From contig NZ_CP047358.1 of assembly GCF_030408855.1 (NCBI RefSeq), forward strand, positions 1,178,001 to 1,242,000: a stretch of 64,000 nt of DNA, written 5' to 3'. The position numbers were made by a program, and so were the translations under genes. This document shows positions 36,831-46,982 of this stretch, piece by piece (position 1 is the stretch's first letter; each line of letters starts with the position of its first letter). The stretch comes from Corynebacterium glaucum. GTDB taxonomy: Bacteria > Actinomycetota > Actinomycetes > Mycobacteriales > Mycobacteriaceae. The notes beneath the pieces are model-generated. The model did not search any database. It was not told the DNA's origin and saw only the letters and a program-made list of their open reading frames with translations.

Positions 36831-37655
36831 ATGGCTCCAGGACGACGCCGCCTCGATGCAGAGTTGGTGCGGCGCAAGATCGCGCGTTCTCGGGAACAGG
36901 CGCAGACCTGGATCAAGGAAGGCCGCGTCGAGGTTGCCGGTTTCATCGCCACGAAGCCGGCAACCGTGGTTGAAGCAGAGGACTCGATCAAGGTCGCGCT
37001 CACCGAGGAAGACGATTGGGCGTCACGCGGAGCGCACAAGCTCCTGGGAGCGCTTGAGGTGTTTGAGCGGATGGGGTTAGGCGTCGATAAGCGAAAAGCT
37101 CTTGATGCTGGAGCCTCAACTGGTGGGTTTACCGACGTACTGCTGTCGCGGGGTGCGAGTGAAGTGGTGGCGGTCGACGTGGGCTACGGCCAGCTTGTGT
37201 GGCGGCTGCAGAATGACGAACGTGTCCGGGTGCTGGACAGGACGAATATTCGCAACCTCACCCCTGAGATGATGGGCGGGCCGGCCGATGTGATGGTGGG
37301 GGACCTCTCGTTCATCTCGCTGAAGCTGGTCCTACCCGCGATTGTGGAGTGCCTGGCGGACGGTGCCGACCTGCTACCGATGGTGAAGCCGCAATTTGAG
37401 GTTGGCAAGGACCGACTTGGCAGCGGGGGTGTGGTGCGCTCTCCTGACCTGCGAGCTGAGGTGACTGCCGACGTTGCGTTGTTCGCACAAACGCTGGGGC
37501 TGAGTCTGAGGGCGGTGACGGCCTCGCCACTTCCGGGGCCGAGCGGCAACGTAGAATACTTCCTGTGGTTGGTGAAAGATGCGGGTGTGACCGCGCTTTC
37601 GCCGGAAGCGGTGGCCGAGATGGTTGCTGCTGCAGTGAAGGAAGGACCGCAGTAG
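36831..37655 (+). CDS. tlyA: TlyA family rRNA 2'-O-methyltransferase
   Basis: 274 residues with a good GGAGGG site. An N-terminal S4 RNA-binding domain (RRLDAELVRRKIARSREQAQTWI...) precedes an FtsJ-like SAM domain with ALDAGASTGGFTDVLLSRGA and VGDLSFISLKLVLP. TlyA methylates 16S and 23S rRNA cytidines and determines capreomycin sensitivity in mycobacteria. Its stop is directly followed by nadK. It carries an 11-mer copy (37082) with the extended 18-base form. Confidence 0.93.
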   Translation: MAPGRRRLDAELVRRKIARSREQAQTWIKEGRVEVAGFIATKPATVVEAEDSIKVALTEEDDWASRGAHKLLGALEVFERMGLGVDKRKALDAGASTGGFTDVLLSRGASEVVAVDVGYGQLVWRLQNDERVRVLDRTNIRNLTPEMMGGPADVMVGDLSFISLKLVLPAIVECLADGADLLPMVKPQFEVGKDRLGSGGVVRSPDLRAEVTADVALFAQTLGLSLRAVTASPLPGPSGNVEYFLWLVKDAGVTALSPEAVAEMVAAAVKEGPQ

Positions 37656-38588
37656 ATGGCTGACGCGATGACGGACCGCGAAATCCTGCTCGTTCCGCAT
37701 TTCTATCGTCCGGACAACATTGCAAGCGCCTCAAAGGCAGCGAGCTTGCTGGAAGATGCCGGCATCCGCGTGCGCTTGCTGGACCAAGGGGAGCCGGGCT
37801 CGGAGCAGCCGATTGACAAGGATCCGGTGCTGAACCAGCTTGAGCGCGTGGCACCAGATTCGCAGGCAGCGGCAGGGTGCGAGCTGGTGCTGGTGCTTGG
37901 CGGCGACGGGACGTTCCTGCGGGCGGCTGCGGTGGCCCGCGAGCAGGATCTGCCGGTGCTCGGTATCAACCTGGGGCATGTGGGCTTCCTTGCGGAGGGT
38001 GAAGCCGAAAGCTTGGAAACCGCGATTGCCCATGTCATCGACCGGACTTATTTTGTTGAGGACAGGATGACTATCGACGTCCAAGTGCTCGACGCCGAAG
38101 GCAAACCAATTGAAACCAGCTGGGCGCTGAACGAATGCAGCGTGGAAAACACTGACCGCACGAGGGTGCTCGATGCAATTCTGGAGGTCGACTTCCGGCC
38201 GGTGTCCTCGTTCGGGTGCGACGGTGTGCTGATTTCGACACCAACGGGTTCCACCGCGTATGCATTCTCCGCTGGGGGGCCGGTGATGTGGCCTGCGCTC
38301 GACGCGATTCTGGTGGTGCCAAACAACGCGCACGCGCTGTTTGCCAAGCCTATGGTTGTCTCGCCACGCTCGACCGTGGCGGTGGAGTCCGAACCGACTA
38401 CCGGGCGCGCTGTTGCAGTAATGGACGGGTTCCGCCGCATTGAGATGCCGCCGGGGTCCCGAGTCGAGGTGATTCGTGGCCATCGCCCGGTGAAGTGGGT
38501 GCGCCTGGACAAGCGTCCGTTCACCGACCGGCTGGTGCGGAAGTTCCAGCTGCCGGTCTCGGGTTGGCGCGGACCTAGGTACAAGTAG
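37656..38588 (+). CDS. nadK: NAD kinase
   Basis: 310 residues starting immediately after the tlyA stop. The diagnostic LVLGGDGTFLRAA, GINLGHVGFLAE, NECSVEN and STPTGSTAYAFSAGGP motifs are present. It makes NADP from NAD and ATP or polyphosphate. The gene order tlyA-nadK-recN is conserved in mycobacteria and corynebacteria. Confidence 0.96.
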   Translation: MADAMTDREILLVPHFYRPDNIASASKAASLLEDAGIRVRLLDQGEPGSEQPIDKDPVLNQLERVAPDSQAAAGCELVLVLGGDGTFLRAAAVAREQDLPVLGINLGHVGFLAEGEAESLETAIAHVIDRTYFVEDRMTIDVQVLDAEGKPIETSWALNECSVENTDRTRVLDAILEVDFRPVSSFGCDGVLISTPTGSTAYAFSAGGPVMWPALDAILVVPNNAHALFAKPMVVSPRSTVAVESEPTTGRAVAVMDGFRRIEMPPGSRVEVIRGHRPVKWVRLDKRPFTDRLVRKFQLPVSGWRGPRYK

Positions 38589-40319
38589 ATGCTCGCAGAA
38601 ATTTCAATTCGCAACCTCGGAGTCATCCCGGCTGCGTCGGCGGAGCTTTCGCCGGGGCTGACTGTGCTTACCGGCGAAACCGGCGCCGGTAAAACCATGG
38701 TGGTGACCGGGCTACGGCTCCTCACCGGTGGGCGCGCGGACGCGTCGCGCGTGCGAACCGGTTCCGAGGAAGCAGTGGTGGAGGGCGCGTTTGCTCTTAA
38801 CGGTCTTCCGGAGGGCGACCAGACCGCCGTTGAGGCGATTGCCAACGAGGCAGGTTCGACCGCGGATGAGAACGGCGAGTTCGTGGTGTCTCGTTCGGTC
38901 AAGGCAAGCGGTCGGTCGAAGGCGCATCTCGGCGGCCGCACGGTGCCCGCGGCTACGCTCAGTGAGTTCACCTCGCATCTGCTCACTATCCATGGGCAAA
39001 ACGATCAGCTTCGACTGATGGCACCCGAAAAGCAGCTTGTCGCCCTCGATCGGGTCGATCCGGGGATCGCGCCGCTGCTTGCCGCATACCGCGAGACTTA
39101 CAACGCATGGCGGGCCGCGGCGAAGGACCTCAAGGAGCGCACCGAGAAAAAGCTCGAGCTCGCGCAAGAAGTCGATCGTCTGCGCTTTGCCATCGACGAG
39201 ATTGACGCGATCGCGCCGCAAGAATCGGAAGACGATGAGCTGGTTGAGGCGATTAACCGGCTCCAAGATGTCGACGCGCTGCGCGAAGCAGCTACCGAAG
39301 CCCTGGCAGCCATCGACGGGCCGGAGGCGGCTGGCGGATATGGCGGTGGGGAGGACGCCGCCGCCTCCACCCTGGTCGGTCAAGCCGCGAGCGCGCTCGA
39401 CGGCGCCTCAGACACTGCGCTCAAGGAGCTCGGCACCCGGTTGCGCGAAGTGAGCAGTGTGCTTGCCGACGTCTCCGTAGAACTGGGCAGCTACATTGCG
39501 GACCTTCCAAGCGACCCCGGAGAGCTGGAGCGTCTCTTGCAGCGCCAGCAGGAGCTCAAAGGCCTGACCCGGAAGTACGCGCCAGATATTGCCGGTGTGC
39601 TCGCGTGGCGCGCGAAGGCGGCGAAACGGTTGGGGAAAATCGATACGTCTGAAGAGGCCGTCGATAAGCTGCAAAAGCTTGTAACCGAACTTGAGAGTGA
39701 GCTTGCGACGCGGGCTGGGAAACTGAGCGCGGCGCGTGAGGCGGCGGCAGCGCGGCTCGGGGAACAAGTGACGGCGGAGCTGCAGGGCCTGGCGATGCCG
39801 AAGGCGCGGCTGCACGTGCATGTTGAGCGAGCGCCGTACGGGCGCGACGGCGCAGACTCGGTGGAGTTTCGGCTTGCACCGAACGCGGCGCAGGATCCGA
39901 AGCCGTTGGCGACGAGTGCCTCGGGCGGTGAGTTGTCGCGTGTGATGCTGGCGTTGGAGGTGGTGCTGGCTGGTTCTTCGAGCGGCGCGACGCTGGTGTT
40001 CGACGAGGTTGACGCTGGTGTGGGCGGGCGCGCGGCGGTGGAGATCGGGCGCCGGCTTGCGCGGTTGGCCACAAACAACCAGGTCATCGTGGTGACACAC
40101 CTGCCGCAGGTGGCGGCGTACGCCGATACGCATCTGCACGTGTCCAAGCACGTCGGCGACGAGGCCGTGACCTCCGGCGTAGGCAGCTTGAGTGAGGACG
40201 ACCGGGTGGAGGAGCTGGCGCGGATGATGGCGGGCCTGGACGATTCGGACACTGGGCGCGCGCACGCGGCCGAGCTGCTCGCGCAGGCGCAGCGGGAAGT
40301 CGCCAAACTTCGGGCCTAA
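38589..40319 (+). CDS. recN: DNA repair protein RecN
   Basis: 576 residues, an SMC-like ATPase. Walker A is LTGETGAGKTMVVTGLRLL near the N-terminus and Q-loop IHGQNDQLRL. The central coiled coil spans about 165-380; the ABC signature SGGELSRVMLALEV and Walker B ATLVFDEVDAGVGG follow. It acts in double-strand break repair. Start ATG adjoins the nadK stop. It carries an 11-mer copy at 39659. Confidence 0.97.
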   Translation: MLAEISIRNLGVIPAASAELSPGLTVLTGETGAGKTMVVTGLRLLTGGRADASRVRTGSEEAVVEGAFALNGLPEGDQTAVEAIANEAGSTADENGEFVVSRSVKASGRSKAHLGGRTVPAATLSEFTSHLLTIHGQNDQLRLMAPEKQLVALDRVDPGIAPLLAAYRETYNAWRAAAKDLKERTEKKLELAQEVDRLRFAIDEIDAIAPQESEDDELVEAINRLQDVDALREAATEALAAIDGPEAAGGYGGGEDAAASTLVGQAASALDGASDTALKELGTRLREVSSVLADVSVELGSYIADLPSDPGELERLLQRQQELKGLTRKYAPDIAGVLAWRAKAAKRLGKIDTSEEAVDKLQKLVTELESELATRAGKLSAAREAAAARLGEQVTAELQGLAMPKARLHVHVERAPYGRDGADSVEFRLAPNAAQDPKPLATSASGGELSRVMLALEVVLAGSSSGATLVFDEVDAGVGGRAAVEIGRRLARLATNNQVIVVTHLPQVAAYADTHLHVSKHVGDEAVTSGVGSLSEDDRVEELARMMAGLDDSDTGRAHAAELLAQAQREVAKLRA

Positions 40320-40384
40320 ACACATCACAGGATTCTCCCGCGCGCCTCCCTGGTAGGCGCAGGTCAGTGTGCACAATACGGGGT

Positions 40385-41578
40385 ATGACTGTCTCTACCT
40401 CTCGCACCGGATCCGCAGCACCGACGATCCAGGGCACCGTACGCGACTGCACCCCGCAGGGCAAGGGCTTGGGCCGGATGAGCGCCGGCGACATCGTGAT
40501 CGTGGATGCGCCGGACATGACCCGTCGCCTCGCGGAATCGCTTGTGGCAGCGCGCCCGTCTGCGGTGGTGAACCTCGCGCACTTTTCCACCGGCGCGATC
40601 CCGAACTACGGTCCCCACTTGCTGCTCGATGCCGGGATTCCGTTGTACGAGGCGGCGGGCGCGGAGGTGCGTTCGGCAATCCGGGACGGCAAGAAGGGCA
40701 GCGTCGACGCTGACGGCGAGATCATGGTGGGCAAGAAGCTTGTCGGCCACGCGTCGCCGGTCACGCGCGAGGCGGTCGACGCGACGTTCGACGACTCTCA
40801 ACGCAGCCTCGTGGAGAACATGGAAGCCTACTTCGGTAACACCATCCAGTTCATCCACTCAGAAGCACCAATGCTTATCGACGGCATCGGCGCGCCCGAA
40901 GTCGGCGACGCCATGACGGGCCGCAAGGTGCTGATTGTTGCCCCGACGCCGGACACCCGCGAGCGGCTGCAGGGTCTGCGGAACTTTATTCGCGAGTTTT
41001 CACCGGTGATCGTCGGTGTGGGCCAGGCTGCGAACACGCTGGCGGACATGGGCTACGACCCGGACTTCATCGTGGCCGACCCGACCGAGGTTGCTGCTGA
41101 GAACCTGCGCAGCGACGCCAAGGTGATTTTGCCGGCCGAGACGGACGGCTACGCGCCTGGACTTGAGCGCATTCAGGATCTTGGTGTCGGCGCTATGACC
41201 TTCCCGGCCGCGACTGACTCTGCGCTGGATCTGGCGATTTTGCTCGCGGTGTTCCACGATGCAGAGACCATTGTGACGGTAAGCCAGCCGGTTGAGCTTG
41301 ACCGCATTTTTGCGCAAGCCGAGACTTCGGAACCAGCCGCGCTACTCACGCGCCTGAAGGCCGGCCGCAAGCTGGTGGACTCCAGCGTGATTGAGAATCT
41401 GTACACATCGAATACCGGCGGTGGAGGCGTCGCCTGGGCGTGGGCGATCCTGGGCTTGCTCGTCGCGGCGGCCACCGTTGTCCTGATCGTTGGACTCGGT
41501 GGAGATGGGGAGTTCACCGAAAACCTGATCAACACTTGGAACGCGATCGCTGTGGCCGTTCAAGACTGGATTCAGTAA
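40385..41578 (+). CDS. steA: Putative cytokinetic ring protein SteA
   Basis: 397 residues from ATG 40385. The N-terminal region (IQGTVRDCTPQGKGLGRM, SAVVNLAHFSTGAIPNYGPHLLLDAGIPL) and the central thiamin pyrophosphokinase-like part match the Rv1697/Cgl1603 family. A C-terminal membrane segment (VAWAWAILGLLVAAATVVLIVGL) anchors it. In C. glutamicum SteA and SteB act together in cytokinesis. An 11-mer copy lies at 40873. Confidence 0.85.
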   Translation: MTVSTSRTGSAAPTIQGTVRDCTPQGKGLGRMSAGDIVIVDAPDMTRRLAESLVAARPSAVVNLAHFSTGAIPNYGPHLLLDAGIPLYEAAGAEVRSAIRDGKKGSVDADGEIMVGKKLVGHASPVTREAVDATFDDSQRSLVENMEAYFGNTIQFIHSEAPMLIDGIGAPEVGDAMTGRKVLIVAPTPDTRERLQGLRNFIREFSPVIVGVGQAANTLADMGYDPDFIVADPTEVAAENLRSDAKVILPAETDGYAPGLERIQDLGVGAMTFPAATDSALDLAILLAVFHDAETIVTVSQPVELDRIFAQAETSEPAALLTRLKAGRKLVDSSVIENLYTSNTGGGGVAWAWAILGLLVAAATVVLIVGLGGDGEFTENLINTWNAIAVAVQDWIQ

Positions 41579-41609
41579 CACGCACGCGACGTCAAGGAGG
41601 TAACGCATC

Positions 41610-42515
41610 ATGTCGAATGGAACTCGCACTTCGGGACTCCTCGCAGCGGGCCTCGGTTGGGGAGCTGCGATCGGGGTCGCAATCGGCATGCTGCTCATCG
41701 CTCCAGCGATGAACGGCACCCTGGGTCCCGCTAAAGCGTCGGCGAGCAGCGCTGGCACCGGACCGGAAAGCGCTGGCGGCGATATCGGCGCGAATAGCAC
41801 AGACAGTGCCGGCAGCGGTGACAGCGGAGACGCATTCCGTGCCGAGGGCCAAGCTGATGCGGCAAACGCGCTGCTCGCCGCAGAAGCAGAGACGATTCTC
41901 GCGGAAAAGTTGGTTGACGTTCCGGTAACGATTATCCGCACCGCGGGCGCGCACGACGAAGACATCGCGGCACTGCGAGGATTCGCGGAGACAGCGGGTG
42001 CCACAGACGCCGGCGAGGTAGTCCTCACAGACAAATTCTTCCAGCGCGACGCAGCGGACGAGTTGTCCAACATCATCGTGAACACGTTGCCCTCTGGAGC
42101 TCAGCTCTCCGTAGATAATCGCTCGCCTGGCACCCACGCTGGCGAGTCTCTGGCCGCCGCCCTCGCCGTGAACCCTGACACGGGCGAGGCTTACGCCACC
42201 GATGATGACCGGGCACTGGTGCTTGATGCCCTTTCCGAAGCTGGATTCATTGAGCGCTCCGACGGGATTGTCCCCGCCGGTGTCCTGCTGGTGGTTACCG
42301 GCGAGCTGGCGCCAAACGAGAGCGGCGCGAACTTCGCTCACCAGTTGCTCAACGATTTTGCGGATGCGCTTGGGTCGAAATCTCGCGTAGTGCTGGCCAC
42401 ACCTGGGGGCGAGCAAGACGCAAAGCATGCCCATCCGGTCGGCCACGTCGACACTGACGCGGGTCGCATTGGTGCGGTCTTAGCAGCCGGTGACCTGGTA
42501 GCCGGTCAGCAGTAG
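41610..42515 (+). CDS. steB: SteB / MctB-type copper transporter family protein
   Basis: 301 residues with a very strong AAGGAGGT site. One N-terminal membrane helix (LLAAGLGWGAAIGVAIGMLLIAP) is followed by a Gly/Ser-rich linker and an alpha/beta extracytoplasmic domain (VTIIRTAGAHDEDIAAL ... GVLLVVTGEL). It is the homologue of Rv1698/MctB, described as a copper channel, and of corynebacterial SteB, partner of SteA. The stop is only 10 nt before the Nudix start; pyrG, normally next, is missing. Confidence 0.82.
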   Translation: MSNGTRTSGLLAAGLGWGAAIGVAIGMLLIAPAMNGTLGPAKASASSAGTGPESAGGDIGANSTDSAGSGDSGDAFRAEGQADAANALLAAEAETILAEKLVDVPVTIIRTAGAHDEDIAALRGFAETAGATDAGEVVLTDKFFQRDAADELSNIIVNTLPSGAQLSVDNRSPGTHAGESLAAALAVNPDTGEAYATDDDRALVLDALSEAGFIERSDGIVPAGVLLVVTGELAPNESGANFAHQLLNDFADALGSKSRVVLATPGGEQDAKHAHPVGHVDTDAGRIGAVLAAGDLVAGQQ

Positions 42516-42525
42516 GGTAGTGGGC

Positions 42526-43173
42526 ATGAGCCATAATTTCGAGGTCACGCAGTCAGAACTGCTTGTCGACGCTCCGGTGATTGCCCTCCGCCGAGACACG
42601 TTGGTCATGCCGGGCGGCGGCGCAGCAGATCGCGAGGTGGTCGAGCATTTCGGTGCCGTGGCTGTGGTTGCGTTGGACGCCGACAATCGCGTCGCGCTCG
42701 TGGAGCAGTACCGCCCCAGCGTGCGTCGCCGTCTCCGTGAACTGCCAGCAGGCATCCTTGATTTCCACGAAGAAGACGAGCTAACTGCAGCAAAGCGCGA
42801 ACTCCAGGAGGAAGCCGGCCTTGCCGCTTCCGATTGGGGAGTGCTCATTGACGTAGTCACCTCTCCCGGATTCGCTGAGGAGGCCGTGCGAATCTACCTC
42901 GCACGCGGTCTCAACGAGGTCGAGAAGCCCGAAGCTGAAGATGAGGAGGCGGATATGGGCTTCTCCTGGCTCTCTCTGGAAGAGGCCCGGGCAGCAGTCA
43001 TGCGTGGAGAGTTCTTGAACTCCATCGCCATCACCGGCATCCTCGCAGCCAGTGAAGTCCACTCCGGTCGCGCTGAGCTGCGCGACGTTGCCGAGCCGTT
43101 CGAGATCCGGCCGACATCCATGGCCACGCGTCGTGCCGCAGCGGGCATCCTGCCCGACATGAAGCGCATCTAA
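42526..43173 (+). CDS. Nudix hydrolase, ADP-ribose pyrophosphatase type
   Basis: 215 residues from ATG 42526; a GTG two codons earlier is possible. The Nudix box is complete in [24 protein letters not shown] (glycine, REL and EExG positions as required), preceded by [18 protein letters not shown], a hallmark of ADP-ribose pyrophosphatases. It probably hydrolyses ADP-ribose or related dinucleotides. It is followed 8 nt later by xerD, as in mycobacteria (Rv1700-Rv1701). Confidence 0.92.
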   Translation: MSHNFEVTQSELLVDAPVIALRRDTLVMPGGGAADREVVEHFGAVAVVALDADNRVALVEQYRPSVRRRLRELPAGILDFHEEDELTAAKRELQEEAGLAASDWGVLIDVVTSPGFAEEAVRIYLARGLNEVEKPEAEDEEADMGFSWLSLEEARAAVMRGEFLNSIAITGILAASEVHSGRAELRDVAEPFEIRPTSMATRRAAAGILPDMKRI

Positions 43174-43181
43174 ACCCCTCC

Positions 43182-44096
43182 ATGCCGACCGTTTCGCCTG
43201 CGCAGCTCGCCCACAAGTGGCACGTGCACTTAGTGGTCGAACGTGGGCTTTCAGACCATACGATCAGCAACTATGACCGCGACCTCAACCGCTATGTGGC
43301 ATGGCTGGAGGCCGCCGGCATCAATGATCTGACCACGGTGACCGCCAACCACCTCGAGTCCTATGTGGCGGATCTGCGCCGCGGCAGCGAGACTACAAAG
43401 CCGTTGGCCGCCTCGTCCGCCGCCCGGGCGCTGGTGGTAGCGCGTGGCTTGCACAAGTTCGGAGTTGCAGAGGGGCTTTTGCTTGCCGACGTCTCGGCTG
43501 ACGTGTCTCCGCCAGCAGCCGGCGAAAAGCTTCCGGACACGCTTTCAATCGATGAGGTCGCCGCCCTGCTCGATGCCTGCCCGACAGACACCGCGACCGG
43601 GTTGCGCGATAAGGCGCTGTTGGAGACCCTATACGCAACCGGTGCGCGCGTGTCGGAGGTGCTCGCGCTCGCCCTCGACGACATCACCGCCAGTGACGGG
43701 GTAGTGGCAGTTACCGGCAAGGGGAATAAGCAGCGTCTAGTACCCATTGGTTCCCACGCGCAGGAGGCGCTGAACGCGTACTTGATCCGTGCCCGCCCGT
43801 CGCTCGCGACAGGCAAGTCTCACGCGCTCTTCCTTAACGCCCGCGGAACCGCTTTGTCGCGCCAGAGCGCGTGGACCGTCATCAAGCAAGCGGCACAGCG
43901 CGCTGGGTTGGACAAGGACATCTCGCCGCATACCCTGCGGCACTCGTTTGCGACTCACTTGCTGGAGGGCGGTGCCGATGTGCGAACCGTCCAGGAACTC
44001 CTTGGGCACGCCTCGGTGACCACCACCCAGATCTACACGCACATCACTGCGGAAAGTCTGCGCGAGGTGTGGGCAGGGGCGCACCCGCGCGCGTGA
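43182..44096 (+). CDS. xerD: Site-specific tyrosine recombinase XerD
   Basis: 304 residues. The N-terminal SAM-like core-binding domain (about 1-95) precedes the catalytic domain with Arg in [13 protein letters not shown], Lys in [33 protein letters not shown] and the nucleophile Tyr in IYTHI. It resolves chromosome dimers at dif with XerC. No dif-like site is in this window. Confidence 0.95.
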   Translation: MPTVSPAQLAHKWHVHLVVERGLSDHTISNYDRDLNRYVAWLEAAGINDLTTVTANHLESYVADLRRGSETTKPLAASSAARALVVARGLHKFGVAEGLLLADVSADVSPPAAGEKLPDTLSIDEVAALLDACPTDTATGLRDKALLETLYATGARVSEVLALALDDITASDGVVAVTGKGNKQRLVPIGSHAQEALNAYLIRARPSLATGKSHALFLNARGTALSRQSAWTVIKQAAQRAGLDKDISPHTLRHSFATHLLEGGADVRTVQELLGHASVTTTQIYTHITAESLREVWAGAHPRA

Positions 44097-44122
44097 CCGC
44101 GGTCTGTAGAGTTGGCTTAATT

Positions 44123-45124
44123 ATGAGATATACAACCGTTGTATCGGCCTGCGCGGCAGCCGCCATAGGCGTGCTGAGTCTCGTACCGGCACCGGCGGCG
44201 GCACAGATGCCCAATGGGCTCGACCCGGCCGTCGTCCAGCAAATGCTTCCTGCTGAAATCACTGTGCCTGCCGGGCAAACGACCACCGTCGATGTGGGCG
44301 TGCCGGTGAGCGCGAGCTACGAAGCGGATGGGTGGGCGGTGTCATCAAGCGGGACGGTAATCACTGTCACCGCCCCAGATACGCCGGGCGCGACAGCACC
44401 AGTCACCGCGAGTGCCGCAGGCTACTCCGCGACCGTGACGCTAGTCGCGGTGGGAGATGTGCCGTCGCCGGCTCCCGCCGCGCCCGAACCCGCGAAAACT
44501 GCGGAACCCGCGGAATCTGCGGAAGGGCCGGAAGAGTCGGCGGGAACTGCCGTTGAGGGTGCAGCGACGCAACCCAGGTCGGCTGCGTCCCCAGTGGACA
44601 CCTCACAAGCGAAGCGTTTCTCATTCGATGCCGAGATTCACGGGAACCAGATCGTGGTGAAGGTGCCGCTTTCCCGGGCCGGCGATCTGCTCCCGTATGC
44701 CAACACAGATCAAAGCAACGCGAAAGTTCGGTACCTCGACATCAACGGGCAGGTTATCGAAGGGGTGAGCCGAGATATTGACGTTGCTGGGCGCACCCTG
44801 ACGTTGACATACCCAGAAGGTGAAACACCGGACAACCCGTTCATTATCGAAGTGGTGCGCGACGATGCGCGCGCTGAATTCATCGCTGTCCTCACGGCGA
44901 CCAACGCGCCCGTCGCGCAAGCAATGGCCGGCGAATCCGGCCCATACTCCGCGGCCGCTTCTGAAGGTCAAGGGAATAACCCTGACTCATTCACCGGCTG
45001 GCCCGTCGTCTTGATCTCTGCGGGATGCGTTGCAGCCATTATTGGCATGCTCTTGATTAGGCGGGGCCGGAAAAAGCGTCGCTTAGAATTTCCTGCGGAA
45101 ACACGCCGGCGGCGCACCCAGTAG
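44123..45124 (+). CDS. Secreted or cell-wall-associated protein with C-terminal membrane anchor
   Basis: 333 residues from ATG 44123. A signal peptide (VVSACAAAAIGVLSLVPAPAAA, cleaved near AAA-Q) is followed by a beta-rich domain of about 80 residues, a Pro/Glu/Ala-rich linker (about 112-155), a second beta-like domain, and a C-terminal hydrophobic segment (VVLISAGCVAAIIGMLLI) with an RRGRKKRR stop. No LPxTG motif is present. It resembles surface proteins with Ig-like domains. The function is unknown. Confidence 0.7.
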   Translation: MRYTTVVSACAAAAIGVLSLVPAPAAAQMPNGLDPAVVQQMLPAEITVPAGQTTTVDVGVPVSASYEADGWAVSSSGTVITVTAPDTPGATAPVTASAAGYSATVTLVAVGDVPSPAPAAPEPAKTAEPAESAEGPEESAGTAVEGAATQPRSAASPVDTSQAKRFSFDAEIHGNQIVVKVPLSRAGDLLPYANTDQSNAKVRYLDINGQVIEGVSRDIDVAGRTLTLTYPEGETPDNPFIIEVVRDDARAEFIAVLTATNAPVAQAMAGESGPYSAAASEGQGNNPDSFTGWPVVLISAGCVAAIIGMLLIRRGRKKRRLEFPAETRRRRTQ

Positions 45125-45259
45125 GTTCGCCCCTGCCGAAATGCCACCGTTGTAAGATGAGGAACGTCAAGGACGTCGGCATGATTCTGCGTCGGCGCGA
45201 ATGAACCGCGAGAAGACAACGCGAAAAACACCGTGAAACACCGTGAGAAAGGACTGGCG

Positions 45260-46162
45260 ATGGCGGACATGGCTAGCTCGACTGACACGACTGGTGGCGA
45301 CGCGCTGTTCGATGCGGAGGAGGAGAAGACGTTCCTCACCGGGCGCCCGCAGCGGGAGTTCGCCACGCCGAAGCCGCTTGACCGCCACGGTCCGGCGACG
45401 ATCATCTCTATGGTGAACCAAAAGGGCGGGGTCGGAAAGACCACCTCCACGATCAACCTTGGTGCCTCGCTGGTTGAGCAGGGTAGGAAAGTGCTCCTCG
45501 TCGATCTTGACCCCCAGGGCGCGTTGTCCGCTGGCCTGGGCACCGCACACGACGACGATCAGCTCACCGTCTACGACCTGCTCTTCGACAACACTGCGAG
45601 CGTGCACGCAGCGATTCGGCATTCCAAGGTCTCGGGCCTCGACCTCGTGCCCGCCAACATCGACCTCTCTGCCGCGGAGATTCAGCTGGTCAACGAGGTC
45701 GGCCGCGAGCAGACGCTGGCCCGCGCCCTGCGGCCGGTGCGCAACGAATACGACTTCATCTTCATCGACTGCGGCCCATCACTGGGGTTGCTCACGGTCA
45801 ACGCGCTCGCCGCGTCGCACGGCGTGATCATCCCGATGGAAGGCGAGTATTACTCGCTGCGTGGCCTTGCGCTTCTCACCGATACCGTGGAGAAGGTTCG
45901 GGACCGCATCAATTTCGACCTCGACATCGTGGGCATTTTGGTGACCATGTTTGACCGGCGTACAACCCACGCACGCGAGGTGATGGAGCGGGTCGTTGAG
46001 GTCTTCGGTGACCGCGTCTTTGACACGGTCATCACCCGTACTGTCCGGTTCCCGGAAACGTCGGTGGCGGGCGAGCCGATTACGACGTGGGCACCGAACT
46101 CCCAGGGGGCCGAGCAGTACCGAAATCTCGCGCTCGAGGTGATGGAGAGGACCGAGCGCTAA
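45260..46162 (+). CDS. ParA/Soj family ATPase
   Basis: 300 residues from ATG 45260, behind GAAAGGA; a GTG at 45233 is less likely. The deviant Walker A is VNQKGGVGKTTSTINLG, Walker A' LLVDLDPQGALSAG, Walker B FIFIDCGPSLGLLT. This is the orphan ParA that precedes scpA-scpB in actinobacteria (as Rv1708), not the ori-linked parAB. It probably helps place the chromosome or cell pole components. A -10-like TAAGAT lies at 45153-45158. Confidence 0.93.
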   Translation: MADMASSTDTTGGDALFDAEEEKTFLTGRPQREFATPKPLDRHGPATIISMVNQKGGVGKTTSTINLGASLVEQGRKVLLVDLDPQGALSAGLGTAHDDDQLTVYDLLFDNTASVHAAIRHSKVSGLDLVPANIDLSAAEIQLVNEVGREQTLARALRPVRNEYDFIFIDCGPSLGLLTVNALAASHGVIIPMEGEYYSLRGLALLTDTVEKVRDRINFDLDIVGILVTMFDRRTTHAREVMERVVEVFGDRVFDTVITRTVRFPETSVAGEPITTWAPNSQGAEQYRNLALEVMERTER

Positions 46163-46163
46163 C

Positions 46164-46961
46164 GTGGTGCAGCCGGAAATCACCGGCTTCACGCTGGTGC
46201 TCAACAATTTTGAGGGACCCTTCGACCTTCTCCTGAACCTCATCAACTCGAAGAAGCTGGATGTCACTGAGGTGGCGCTGGCCGAGGTCACCGACGAGTT
46301 CATCGCCTACACCCGGGCGCTTGGAGAGACCGCGGAGCTCGATGAGGTGACTGAGTTTCTGCTCATCGCCGCAACGCTGTTGGACTTGAAAGCAGCTCGC
46401 CTTCTACCGCGCGGTGAGTCCGACGAGATCGAAGATCTGGAGCTGTTGGAATCGCGGGATCTCCTTTTTGCGCGCTTGCTTCAGTACCGGGCCTACCAGC
46501 AGGTAGCCGACGAGTTCGCGCAGTGGCAGCTGGATGCGAAGCGTCGTTACCCGCGGGCGGTGGCGATGGAGGAGCGATTCGCCGATCTGCTGCCGCCAGT
46601 GGAACTGGGGCACACTCCTGCGAGCTTCGCGCAACTGGCCGCCAGTGTGTTTCGGCCGAAGCCGCCGGAGGAAGTTCGTGTGGATCACCTGCACGAAGTA
46701 CAAGTGTCTGTCCCCGAGCAGGCCGGCCGCATCCTGGACACCCTGCGGCATCGGGGGCCGGAGGAGTGGATGTCGTTTGTCGCATTGACCCGTGACTGCA
46801 CCCGCTCGATGGAAGTGGTCGGGCGTTTCCTTGCGCTGCTGGAGTTGTACAAAGCTCGTGCTGTTGACACGCGGCAGGAAGAAGCACTGGGTCCGTTGGA
46901 TATTGCGTGGACCGGTGTTGAGGTCGACCCGGCCGTGGTTGCTGCGGGGAACTGGGAATAG
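46164..46961 (+). CDS. scpA: Segregation and condensation protein A
   Basis: 265 residues from GTG 46164, one base after the ParA stop. The kleisin N-terminus FEGPFDLLLNLINSKKLDVTEVALAEVTDEFI and the C-terminal winged helix are present. It bridges SMC heads with ScpB to compact the chromosome. Operon with scpB. Confidence 0.95.
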   Translation: MVQPEITGFTLVLNNFEGPFDLLLNLINSKKLDVTEVALAEVTDEFIAYTRALGETAELDEVTEFLLIAATLLDLKAARLLPRGESDEIEDLELLESRDLLFARLLQYRAYQQVADEFAQWQLDAKRRYPRAVAMEERFADLLPPVELGHTPASFAQLAASVFRPKPPEEVRVDHLHEVQVSVPEQAGRILDTLRHRGPEEWMSFVALTRDCTRSMEVVGRFLALLELYKARAVDTRQEEALGPLDIAWTGVEVDPAVVAAGNWE

Positions 46962-46982
46962 CGTGCGAAGAGGAGATGTCGG

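Noticed and set aside
43182-44096. dif or attachment site near xerD or tRNA-Pro
   Set aside because: No 28-bp dif-like inverted repeat next to xerD and no duplicated tRNA 3' end near 53582.
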